Shown: positions 10,126-19,244 of the stretch, piece after piece
How positions within the stretch are numbered: the first letter of the stretch is position 1
Layout: every line of letters begins with the position of its first letter
The notes under the pieces: generated by a model
What the model was told of the DNA's origin: nothing
Database searches by the model: none
What the model saw: only the letters and a program-made list of their open reading frames with translations
Position numbers and translations under genes: made by a program
Source of the DNA: Escarpia spicata
Taxonomy: Eukaryota > Annelida > Polychaeta > Sabellida > Siboglinidae
DNA: 64,000 bases
Direction: 5' to 3'
Assembly: GCA_963995525.1 (NCBI GenBank)
Contig: OZ023207.1
Coordinates: 1,230,001-1,294,000, forward strand

Positions 10126-11002
10126 TTTTCAACAGGTACAGCGACACCGCCCCCTCCAGTCTCGCGTAGTTGAAGACACCTGTCCAGTCGGTCTCGAGTA
10201 GCCAAGAGGTTACCCGGGTCACGAGGCTGATTTCGGCTTGTCGATCCGCGTGGGGTTCGCGTTGGTCGTGTACATTCATGATAATACGCGTCAAACACGG
10301 TATTAACGAACGCTCCAGGTAGTCGGTCAATACGACTCGGAAGAAGCGAGTGCACAGAGTCCCCGCATCCAGAAACTTTAGCCGATAGTGACGGCTAGGT
10401 CGACCGGCTCGGTACCCGTGTATATGTACAAACGGGCACCCTTCGTTCGGCTCGCACTCACCGCAGTAACGTCGGGCACGATCGAGTATGATTTCCCCGA
10501 GGACCTCGGCGAAGTTTCTCATCAGATCATCCGGCAAATCGGCATCCCGAGGGAACGCCGACGTCTCGAAGAACTGCGGTGACGACTGGCCTGTCCCGGT
10601 TCGACCGTTCGAGGAGCCCGACGAGATTATCACGGTCGTTTGCGACGCCCCGCTGACCGGGTATAGGCTCGCGTACGTCGGCGGCGCTGGCGGCGAGACT
10701 GACGAATTTGAATACGCAGGCGGCGAATCGCAAGCGGTCGGCGGCGGTCGATAGGTCGCCTCCATCAACAGGGGCGTCCACGGAGCGGTGGCTGCCTCGA
10801 GTACGGCGAGGGGTGTCGCCTCTGACCGGGCACTGGATAGCGGCGGCGGTTGATAGGTGTTAGCCTCCAACAACACGGGCGTCCACGGAGTGGTGGTGGT
10901 GGGTGTCACCTCTGGCAGGGTGGCACTCAAAGCATCGGCAATGATATCGTCGATCGCCTGCGACTGCTGCTCGGCGACGTCCTACAGCACAAAGCGAATC
11001 AT
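10112..11002 (-). pseudogene. PPxY-motif protein of unknown function, stop at codon 7
   Basis: The ATG at 11002 comes two bases after the stop of the upstream RPA-like gene; a TAG at 10982-10984 (codon 7) interrupts it, then the frame is open for about 290 codons. The N-terminal half is Pro/Thr/Ser-rich and contains a duplicated PWTPxLxEA...TYxPPP unit and two PPxY motifs (SPPAYS, APPTYAS), which in viruses commonly recruit Nedd4-family ubiquitin ligases for budding. The C-terminal half looks folded, with a CGEC...GC...H..H cluster and a hydrophobic helix-rich end containing SWLLETDW. I do not recognise the family. A very weak likeness to BH2-type ends is not enough to call it Bcl-2-like. Confidence 0.55.
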
Positions 11003-11004
11003 CG

Positions 11005-11838
11005 TTAGCGGGCGGTAATATACTCATCGTCGTCGTCGTTTTTCTGGCTCGTAAGACTCCGAACGGTATACGTCGCCTGGGGCCCCCACGTTGTCTTTCG
11101 CACGACGAGCTCCTCGATGACCGTACCGACGATCTGTAGGACGGTGTTGCGCAGGGTGTCGGGGTTCATCGAGGCGAGATAGTCGGCCTTGTAGGGGACG
11201 AGACCGGTCATCACATTGTTGAAGAGGGTGAGCCATAACTCGTCAGCCGCCGCCGCCGCCGCTTCCCTCACCATCAGGCGGACCGAGAAATAATGTCTCG
11301 GTTCGCTCTGCGCCCCGTGGGATAAACACACCTTAGTGCCGCTGAACGTGCCAAACACCTTACGTCGGCACTGGGCACAGCCTTCGTAAGTGCATTTATT
11401 TCGCCATGCGATAGCGGCCACCCTTACGTTTGTAGCTAGCGAATAGAGACCGTCGTCCGCCTGTAGGAGCTCGCTTACACTCACCTCAAGTGGAACGTGA
11501 AGTAGCGGTGGAGCCGGCTCATCCTCCTCGACTGCTACGGGCGACGGCCGGGGTGCGCGGCCGGCCGACGCCTCCTCGAGACCCGCCGCCGCTGCGGGCG
11601 CGCAGATACCGGCAACGACGGACGACGGCCGGGCTGCGCGGCTGCTGCCGGCGGCGGGTGCCGACCGGGGTGCGCGGCTACCGCCGGCCGACGGCTGGCC
11701 TACGGTTTCGCTGCTGACGTCGGACGACGCCTTCGCCTTCTTTTTCCGTTTGACCGGCGGTGACGAGACCGTCACGACTAGGTCTTTCGCCTGTTGCTGA
11801 GAAGCCATGCCTGCGGAGGAGCGTAGAGTGAACGACAT
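11005..11838 (-). CDS. candidate RPA-like single-stranded DNA-binding protein
   Basis: Intact, 277 aa, ATG at 11838 (a second in-frame Met lies at codon 11). Residues 1-110 are a low-complexity Ala/Pro/Ser linker with a basic nuclear-localisation-like KRKKKAK at 30-36. Residues about 145-250 resemble the C-terminal OB-fold domain of replication protein A large subunits: a zinc-binding cluster C149/C154/C157 followed by C171 and H174, then HYFSVRLMV strand-like sequence and ELWLTLFNNV. The tail is acidic (DDDDE). The expected role is coating single-stranded DNA during protein-primed replication. It is first in a leftward pair with the PPxY gene. The fold call is inference; a zinc-binding protein of another kind is possible. 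Confidence 0.5.
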   Translation of the reverse strand: MSFTLRSSAGMASQQQAKDLVVTVSSPPVKRKKKAKASSDVSSETVGQPSAGGSRAPRSAPAAGSSRAARPSSVVAGICAPAAAAGLEEASAGRAPRPSPVAVEEDEPAPPLLHVPLEVSVSELLQADDGLYSLATNVRVAAIAWRNKCTYEGCAQCRRKVFGTFSGTKVCLSHGAQSEPRHYFSVRLMVREAAAAAADELWLTLFNNVMTGLVPYKADYLASMNPDTLRNTVLQIVGTVIEELVVRKTTWGPQATYTVRSLTSQKNDDDDEYITAR

Positions 11839-11883
11839 TAAGACAGTGAAAACCGAGTGAATACATAGACGCTCTTAGCCTAA

Positions 11884-11894
11884 CTACTTATAAG
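11884..11894 (-). promoter_or_regulatory. TATA-like element for the RPA-like/PPxY transcript
   Basis: Minus strand CTTATAAGTAG, about 50-55 bases before the ATG at 11838, a spacing like that of the zinc-finger/polymerase unit. Confidence 0.4.
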
Positions 11895-12120
11895 AATGCG
11901 GTAAATAACGCGCGTGCGCACTAACACGTATACCGTACAACAGCCGAGTCTGGCAAGGTTATTGAAACTACAAAAAACGGCTCGGCCATGGAGTGCACAA
12001 ACGGTGCATTCCTTTTACAGAGTCTTATTTTTAAATATATGTTTACCATAAGATTCTCTAGTCCTTACAGCCCCTTATAGATCGTTTATTTTATACTTTT
12101 AAGCTTTTATTTAAAAAAAT

Positions 12121-12366
12121 TAACATTACGCAACCCGGCCTACGTGACGAGGCCTACGTGACGAGGCCTACGTGCCGCGCGTCAGGCGTTCTAGAAATTT
12201 CTACAGCAAACGGCGTAAACAACATTCCGTTACAAAGCCTCTCTGAAAGTACACGGTCTTTTCGAGCAGTCGCTAAACATGGAGTATTTACGAACGGTAC
12301 GTATCTATCCTTTTAATATTCACTCAGTATACGCGCACTTTCTTCACTCAGTATACGCGCACTTTT
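12121..12366. repeat. short tandem repeats flanking a candidate first exon
   Basis: Three 14-bp units of GGCCTACGTGACGA at about 12137-12178, and two 22-24 bp units containing CACTCAGTATACGCGCACTT at 12321-12366. The second pair lies in the proposed intron of the next gene. Confidence 0.7.
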
Positions 12367-13075
12367 TATTTATTTATTTAAGGGGTGTTTGCCGTGGGTG
12401 GAACTATTTATGTGTGTAAACCTGTAGACCTTTTATTATTATTTAATTTAAACTATACACTTTAAGACTTTTTTGTTACAGGCCAAACGCACTATGACAC
12501 CGTCACAGCACTCGCACGCCCTTAGCCAGCCTAAACTCGGCCGAGGCAGAACGCCTCCTGCGATGGTCACGTTTTCGTTACCACCGCCGGTCGGGTGCCT
12601 GGGCAAGGCTAGAGTCGGCCGCGGCAAAGCGTCACCGTCGGTCGGCAACGCGTCACCCCCACCGCCGGTCCTGGGTACGGCCGGACGCGGCCGAGGCAGG
12701 CCGCTGCAACAGGCGTCACCGCCGGTCCTGGGTACGGCCGGGCGCGGCCGATGCAGACCGCTGCGACAGGCGTCACCGCCGCTCGAGCCGCCGCCGCCGC
12801 CGTATCGACGCTCCGCTGTTCCGGCCAATCGCACGTGCGTCGTGACGGGCGTTCGACGCCCCGCGCTATACCGAGAGCCCGGCGGCCGTGCCTCACGGTG
12901 GGAAGAGCACCACAGCCCGCCGCCTCGTCGACGACCGATCGGCCAGGGGTTCGGGGTCTACACAGGCCCCGCGCTACACTACAACGGCGGTGTACCGCCC
13001 CTGCCTTGCGGAGTGCGGGGGACATACGGACGCACACCCTCTAACGTTAACGGCTACTTATTCATGCATGCATAG
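12279..13075 (+). CDS. two-exon gene for a Pro/Arg-rich protein with AT-hook-like repeats
   Basis: Proposed exon 1 is 12279-12296 (ATG and five more codons, donor GTACGT). The intron is 12297-12481, with a pyrimidine-rich CTTTTTTGTTACAG acceptor, and exon 2 is 12482-13075. Both exons meet in phase 0. The product, about 204 aa, is rich in Pro, Arg and Gly, with motifs LGRGRTPP, GRGRP and two repeats of PPVLGTAGRGR(G/C)RPL(Q/R)QASPP. GRGRP is the core of AT-hook DNA-binding motifs. AATAAA follows 58 bases after the stop. The GC and CpG-rich composition matches the Maverick genes, so it is probably the element's right-hand gene. Function is unknown; an unspliced start inside exon 2 is the alternative. 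Confidence 0.45.
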
Positions 13076-13132
13076 TTAGCCGCATAGCGCGCACAGCTTA
13101 ACAGACAACCTTCTTGCTGTATAGTAGATTAT

Positions 13133-13138
13133 AATAAA
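13133..13138 (+). terminator. poly(A) signal of the AT-hook-like gene
   Basis: AATAAA in GATTATAATAAATAG, 58 bases after the stop codon at 13073-13075. Confidence 0.5.
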
Positions 13139-13139
13139 T

Positions 13140-14290
13140 AGTTTGCTCACCCTCCCGTTGTCTATGATCACACCGTTATTATCCGTTTGAGCTCTATATT
13201 CCAACTAGTTGTCCTGAACCCGCTATAAAGACAAGCTTACATCCGCCTAAGTTACTATATGAATAATACAGTAGAATTATTCTCCAACGGACTTTGGAAG
13301 CCTGTTAGCAATTACGCTCGGTGTCGACATTGGTGATCTGACACTACCCCTTAGTGCTAGTATCAACAACAACAACAAGACCACGTGTCATACCGGCTGT
13401 AGGTTTGTAAAAAGGGCGCGAAAAAACAGTGTCAACAACAACAAGACCACGTGTCATACCGGCTGTAGGTTTGTAAAAAGAGCGCGAAAGATCACCCACC
13501 TATCTTAGTACCTAGTCGATAGAGGGGTCTGCTGTAATATACACCGGTCAACCTGGTGATCTGACCCTACCACTTACAAGTGCTAGAACCACCCTAGGCT
13601 CTATATATAACCTTCTTTCGTACTAGTATAAACCTAGCATAACCACCGTATAACCTTCTTTCGGCCTAGCGTAACCACCCTATAACCATCTTTCGCCCTG
13701 GCGTCGTAGCCCTCGGAAAGGCTAGGGAGTCGCCACCACTTATCATAACAAACATAGTCGCTCACTACAACTGATCATACCAAGTATAGTCACTAGGGGG
13801 CAGCAGTGTAATGGAGTAATTAATTAATTAATAAAAAAAAAAATTAAAATAATTTTTTTTTTTTTTTTTAATGTAATGTTCCCAAAAATTATTTTTGTAA
13901 TTTAAATTATTTAATTAATTAATTAATTTTTATATCATGTACAGTCGCCTAATTAATTAATTTATTTTTATTTATTCGCCAGGGGGCGCTACCACTTATC
14001 GTAACAAATATAGTCGGCAGGGGGCAGCGGTGAAATGGCACTCTCGCTCCTTATATGGGCACTGTCTCGCCATAATTTTTTATAAATGTTGCCCTCATCA
14101 ATTAAAATGTTGCCCTCATCAATCAAACTTTTTTATAAGTAAGCTGTCAATCCAACTATTTTTTTATAAGTATAGTTTGTTGGACGACGTTGGAAGGCGG
14201 GTCAAATTAAGTGACCCGTACGATTCCAACATAACCCGCGGTGCCTTTGATCTCCGTCCATGGCGGGGGCCACCTCGGCCCCATATACTA
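13140..14290. other. non-coding right flank of the Maverick with short repeats
   Basis: No gene seen. It holds a 66-bp tandem duplication (ACAACAAGACCACGTGTC..., 13364-13490) and three related units of ATAACC(T/A)TCTTTCG at 13600-13705. A CCACTTATC(A/G)TAACAAA(C/T)ATAGTCG segment appears at about 13735 and 13991, each followed by a GGGGGCAGC(A/G)GTG(T/A)AATGG segment (the first after about 40 extra bases). An ATTAATTA-rich block lies between them at 13818-13975. The right end of the element should lie in here, but the left terminal repeat is outside the window, so it cannot be fixed. Confidence 0.6.
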
Positions 14291-14291
14291 C

Positions 14292-14940
14292 TTGTGTGCT
14301 CATTTCACCTGCGCCATATTAACCAGATGAGTCGTTATCTCCCAACGTCGACAAAGGAACGTGTCGTCAACGCCGTTATTACATCACGGCTTGATTACTG
14401 CAATTCACTTCTATACGGCACTTCTGTCAACAACATCGCTCGACTGCAGAGAATGCACAACTCTGCTGCTAGGCTGATCCTACACCGCCCACTGAGTGAC
14501 AGCGCCATGCCTTTGCTGTGCATTCTTCACTGGTTGCCTGTAGCACACAGAATCGACTTTAAGCTATTAGTGTTTACATATAAAGCTGTGCAGCCCCGAA
14601 ATATTTATGCGACCTTGTATGCCCATACAAACCAACAAGAGCCATGCGCTCTGCCAACAATAACATGTTAACGGTCCTGCGGACTCATGTCAAAGCTGGG
14701 GACAATTCGTTTGCGGTCGCCGCAGCGACTTTGTGGAACACTTTGCCTAATGACATTAAAACGTCTGGTTGTCTCTCTACTTTCAAGGCACGCTTAAAGA
14801 CTCATTTTTTTAGACTCTCGTTCTTGTCCGATGTGGCATAGTTTACTCTCTGCATTGATTTGTTTTATATCTCTTATGTATTAATTAACCTATTTATATA
14901 TTTATTTTATACTTACATGTACATTAGTTCAGTTAAATGA
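14292..14940 (+). pseudogene. LINE reverse-transcriptase C-terminal fragment
   Basis: Matches the 3' part of the LINE at 41.8-45.3 kb, including RHINQMSRYLPTSTKERV and LDYCNSLLYGTSV. The frame breaks near 14592 by a small deletion; the remaining end (14644-14841) is then readable to a stop. Its 3' untranslated part matches the other copy up to about 14937, but the distal 180 bases and ATT tail are absent, so this copy is truncated at both ends. It abuts composite repeat segment C at 14951. Confidence 0.85.
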
Positions 14941-14950
14941 AAAGGCCATG

Positions 14951-15180
14951 TTATTGCTTACGTCAGCCATATATTCTCCGTACACGTTTTCGTCATCAGT
15001 GTCATCCCAGAGTGGACGTTCTGTAAGAAAACATATTGTTAAACACCAGCTTATACAACCACCCAGTATTTCGACAAAATTATACATGATTTATTATATG
15101 TTATTCAGGCATAATAACAATATAATTGTTAATTGTGTAAATTGCACATTACGACGGTTACCATATACATGCATTGTATA

Positions 15181-15251
<71 letters not shown>

Positions 15252-15254
15252 ATG

Positions 15255-15298
<44 letters not shown>

Positions 15299-15745
15299 CA
15301 TACATATATTAAATCAGTAACCTGGTTCGACTCTTGCCCTACTGCCTGATTCTCGAAGTGGAAGTTCTTCATATATTTCAGATTCACATGATATCATCCT
15401 CTGAACAAAATCTGTACTTTATATGGTCTTCTTCGGATCGTGGAGACTTCTCTAGTACGGGACAGGTCAGATCATTATTTCATAAGGTATAACTACGAAA
15501 CGTATCATTCACCAACAATGCAAATAATTGTTATTCTACTGAAACAACCGAATAACCATCAACATTGGCACAATTACCACATATGTAATACAAAATGTGA
15601 TTAACGTTGTAACGGTGCACAAATCCGAAATATATTTTCAGAGAAAGCGAGAGCGAGAGCGACGGCAAGAGCAACGGCGACAGCGAGGGCGACAGCGACA
15701 GAGAGAGCGAGAGAGACAGCGAGAGCGACGGCGACAGCGAGCCAA
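14951..15745 (+). repeat. composite repeat, copy 1: segment C, (TA)n, segment A, GA-rich array
   Basis: Segment C (14951-15110) matches 26978-27135; segment A (about 15307-15645) matches 28245-28560 at high identity. Between them are TA/TGTA microsatellites (15178-15305). After A comes a short array of GAGAGC/GACAGC units (15645-15745), the same motif family as the 1.9-kb array at 28.6-30.5 kb. No coding content is supported. Confidence 0.8.
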
Positions 15746-16511
15746 GGCACTTAATCTTGGGAATTAGACATTACCTCTATAATGTAGGGACACTTTAATG
15801 TGCGTGAGCAGGGTAGGCAGGAAGCACCGCGTATATTTCTTTCCTTCGTGTATGTGCCCACACTTTTAACCTACGTCTACGTGCATATTTAAAAAAAACA
15901 TAAAGAATTAATTTCTTACAGTTATCATGACAATTGTTTCGTTTGCAGTGTTTCTTTATACAAGTTATCAATAAATCGTTTCGCCACATGTTGAATCTAA
16001 TGGCAATGAATTATTTTTAAAATCATATTTTTTTCGAATTGTACGCATTGGAGTGAATTCCAGTGGAGTAAAATTTACGATTTTGAGTACAAAATCGGCA
16101 AAGCCAAAGAATTTGGCCAGTGTTCCTTTATAAATTGAGGCAAGTTGTATCAGCCGATCTATGCAGATATTGTCCTATTGCTAGATAGTATATATATGTA
16201 ATGCTAGGGTAAAGGTCGCGGTCTTTCTTAACGACCTTTTCAGCTAAATTCAGGGTTTACGTGTTCGGTACACAAAAATTATTTTGAAGTTGAACTTCAA
16301 AACAAGTTTCAACAAAACACAGGCAGTATTGTCAGTAATCTTGTTGTTTTGTTTTCCTTAATTTTAGATTCACGCCCGTGGGCGGTACCTTCTTTGTGTA
16401 CAGCATGGATCGGCCCAATCAAGAAAAACACTGTCAATTGTATTATTATTTGATTAACAACATCACAGTACAGTGTACACATACTCGTGTGTCATCAAAT
16501 AGGGGCAGTGA
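15746..16511. other. AT-rich non-coding stretch
   Basis: No gene seen. A segment at about 16320-16420 (TTTTAGATTCAC... TACAGCATGGATC) has a diverged relative at about 17345-17460, suggesting an old duplicated repeat. Confidence 0.5.
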
Positions 16512-16911
16512 AATAGGAGCAGTAAAGTACAAAACATACAACAGTGCAATCCTACAATAGGAGCAGTAAAGTACAAAACATACAACAGCGCAATCCTACA
16601 ATAGGAGCAGTAAAGTACAAAACATACAACAGCGCAATCCTACAATAGGAGCAGTAAAGTACAAAACATACAACAGTGCAATCCTACAATAGGAGCAGTA
16701 AAGTACAAAACATACAACAGTGCAATCCTACAATAGGAGCGGTAAAGTACAAAACATACAACAGCGCAATCCTACAATAGGAGTAGTAAAGTACAAAACA
16801 TACAACAGTGCAATCCTACAATAGGAGCAGTAAAGTACAAAACATACAACAGCGCAATCCTACAATAGGAGCAGTAAAGTACAAAACATACAACAGTGCA
16901 ATCCTACAATT
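16512..16911. repeat. 44-bp minisatellite, nine copies
   Basis: Unit AATAGGAGCAGTAAAGTACA... continuing to CAATCCTAC, period 44, with single-base variants such as CAGTGC/CAGCGC. There is no unique spacer between units. Confidence 0.95.
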
Positions 16912-18600
16912 TACAAACAAAGATAGATAGTTGACTCTTCCATTTGTACTATATATAGTGTCCCAAGTTTATGCATCGCAACATTCCATGACAATGCGGT
17001 ACTGTTTTGTGTTTTTAAAACCATAAACGTGCATATACACATACTTTTAACATACCAACCAAGTTATCTACCAACAGGAGCTGCCAGTGCAGCATAACGT
17101 TTTACAGAAGCATTCAAACAGAAGAAAAACATGACACAATATCAAGGAGACACTGAAGTGGACGATGCACGAACATAGGACACACAACCATTATAGAATA
17201 TTTGATTTCTTAAAATCACTTAAACTTATAAGGCGCCTACAATCATATTTAAAGAGATACCTAATTATCTTATTAATATTTGCAGTTTAATTTTGACCGT
17301 TGCGTGTAATCCCTTATACTATGCATTGCAGGCATAATCACGACGTGGAAAGTTGTGTTGTTAGTTTTGTTTGTTTTCCTGTTATTTTAGATTCACACCG
17401 AGGGTAGGACTAAATGGATTGAAGTACTATTGCTCTTGAGTACAGCATGGATCAAGGACACCTTTAAGTGAATATTATCCATATGATATCATCTACTGAG
17501 CTAGGCTAGCATCTAGATAAAAAAATCATGAATTGTTTGATAAAAATAATTTGTTTTTAATTTAAATTGGATTTAATTGAATCTGGTACTTATACATTTA
17601 TATAGATGTTTGTATTGTGCTTTACTGCATTAAGAAAGGGAATAGTTCAAACATCTGAAAATGATGAAATAAAATATAATTACAATACTTTCATTGTGCT
17701 AATTGGATTCAGAAAGGAATCAACAGCTAGCTAGGCTCTAATGCTGTGTTGGCCAGCCACAGATTAGGCTATGCCTCCGGCCTTTTTTAAGTGCATCCCT
17801 GCTGATCTCAGACTGAGACCCTGGTTGCCTTATCTGCTTAGTTTGCATAATGTTTTGCATAGTTGCCAGTGGACAACAGTAGCCAACAGCAGAGCCATGG
17901 ATTATGCAAAATAAGCCTTTGTTCTTCAGTACCCCCTCTGGCTGGGGAGGTGATTAGTTGGGAAGCATTTCTGCTGCCCATCAACTCATCTGCTTATATT
18001 GCACAACATTTGCACATGGACCACTTTTTATGATGCAAAGCTTCCTGTTCATTCAAATTGATCATCCTTGACCTATCACTTTTTATGAGTGTTGCTGTTT
18101 TAGCAGAATGTACTTAAATCAAACAACCTTGACAGTGATTACTTGCAACCGGTTGGTTCTTCTCTGGAAAGTTTAAGTGGTAATCTTGCTACAAGGCCAT
18201 CCATTGGTGGTTCCACGAAGTGGGTGTCAACTAACTTTCTGGTTCTCATTTTCTGTATAAATCTGTGTTTGAAATGGGTCTGTCACAAATCTCTTTATTC
18301 CTTGGAATGAGACACTTGTTTTTGGCTTGCTCGCTGTGAATATTTGGATTGTCTTGACAACTTCATTCGATCTTCTGACTTATTGTGAGTATTTGATTTG
18401 ATTAGTAATACGTCACCTTGCTTGCCATACCTTATGATGGTTCTGATTGCAGGATCCATTATGTTCCCCCATAATCAGATCTTCTTCATTATCTAGTATT
18501 AACATGTTGTTGTTTCAGGTTTCAGTAATAAAAGTTAAAGGGGCTTCATAATCGTATACTATTGCTTGGGTAGGCGAAAATGTGCCTAGACGGTTTTGGA
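16912..18600. other. AT-rich non-coding stretch
   Basis: No gene, RNA or long repeat recognised, apart from the diverged duplicate segment near 17345-17460. It may be intron or upstream DNA of the SGNH/Ulp1 gene, whose first exon is not identified. Confidence 0.4.
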
Positions 18601-18601
18601 A

Positions 18602-19130
18602 TTAGTTAATTGGTGTAGCTTGGATAACTGATTTGGGTAGACTATTCCATGGATCTGTGACTCGAAGAGGGAATGCATTTTTTCTTAGATTTTGATTTGG
18701 TCTTTGGGTAAATAATTTCAGGGAATGTCCTCTATTTCCTATTCTAAATGATACATCGTCCCATTTCTGGAGATTAGGAGCGGATTCAGTATCATATATT
18801 TTGTGCAGTATTTTATAAACTTCTATCATGTATCATGTTGTGTATGCAAGTGTTGGTACTTTTAATAATTTAAGTCTTGCTATATAAAATAGATCCCTCA
18901 TTCCGGGTAATTCTTTAGTGGCTCTCCTTTGAACATTTCCTATTGCTATTTTAAGTTTCCTCTTGTATGGATACCATACTGCTATGGCATAGTCTAGTTG
19001 GGATCTAACGATAGTCTTGTACAGTGGTAAGGAGATGTGAATGTCAAGGAATTGGAATGTTCTTCCGATTGTTTTTTTGTAATTTTGGTTGCTTTATTTA
19101 TTAATGACTTGATTTAGTTGATCATGAAAT
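18602..19130 (-). pseudogene. LINE reverse-transcriptase C-terminal relic
   Basis: Minus-strand sequence with YKTIVRSQLDYA, a VQRRATKELPGMRDL segment and the end motif RVTDPWNSLPKSV, typical of the C-terminal part of non-LTR retrotransposon ORF2 proteins. A stop at about 18835 splits it. The catalytic core is missing. Confidence 0.75.
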
Positions 19131-19244
19131 GATTGTTTAGAATAAAAACATTCACTTCTTGACAATTTTATTTGAACAAGAAGTAGTAAATAAAGGTTTT
19201 TATTACTTCACTTGTAAACTTAATTATCTATCTACTACTTGCAG

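Noticed and set aside
119..10984. Recoded stop codons in the Maverick genes
   Set aside because: All three stop codons occur inside genes and also end genes, and frameshifts are present too, so ordinary decay is simpler than an altered code.
16512..16911. Possible CRISPR-like array (regular 44-bp repeats)
   Set aside because: Units are head-to-tail with no unique spacers, and the host is an animal; it is a minisatellite.
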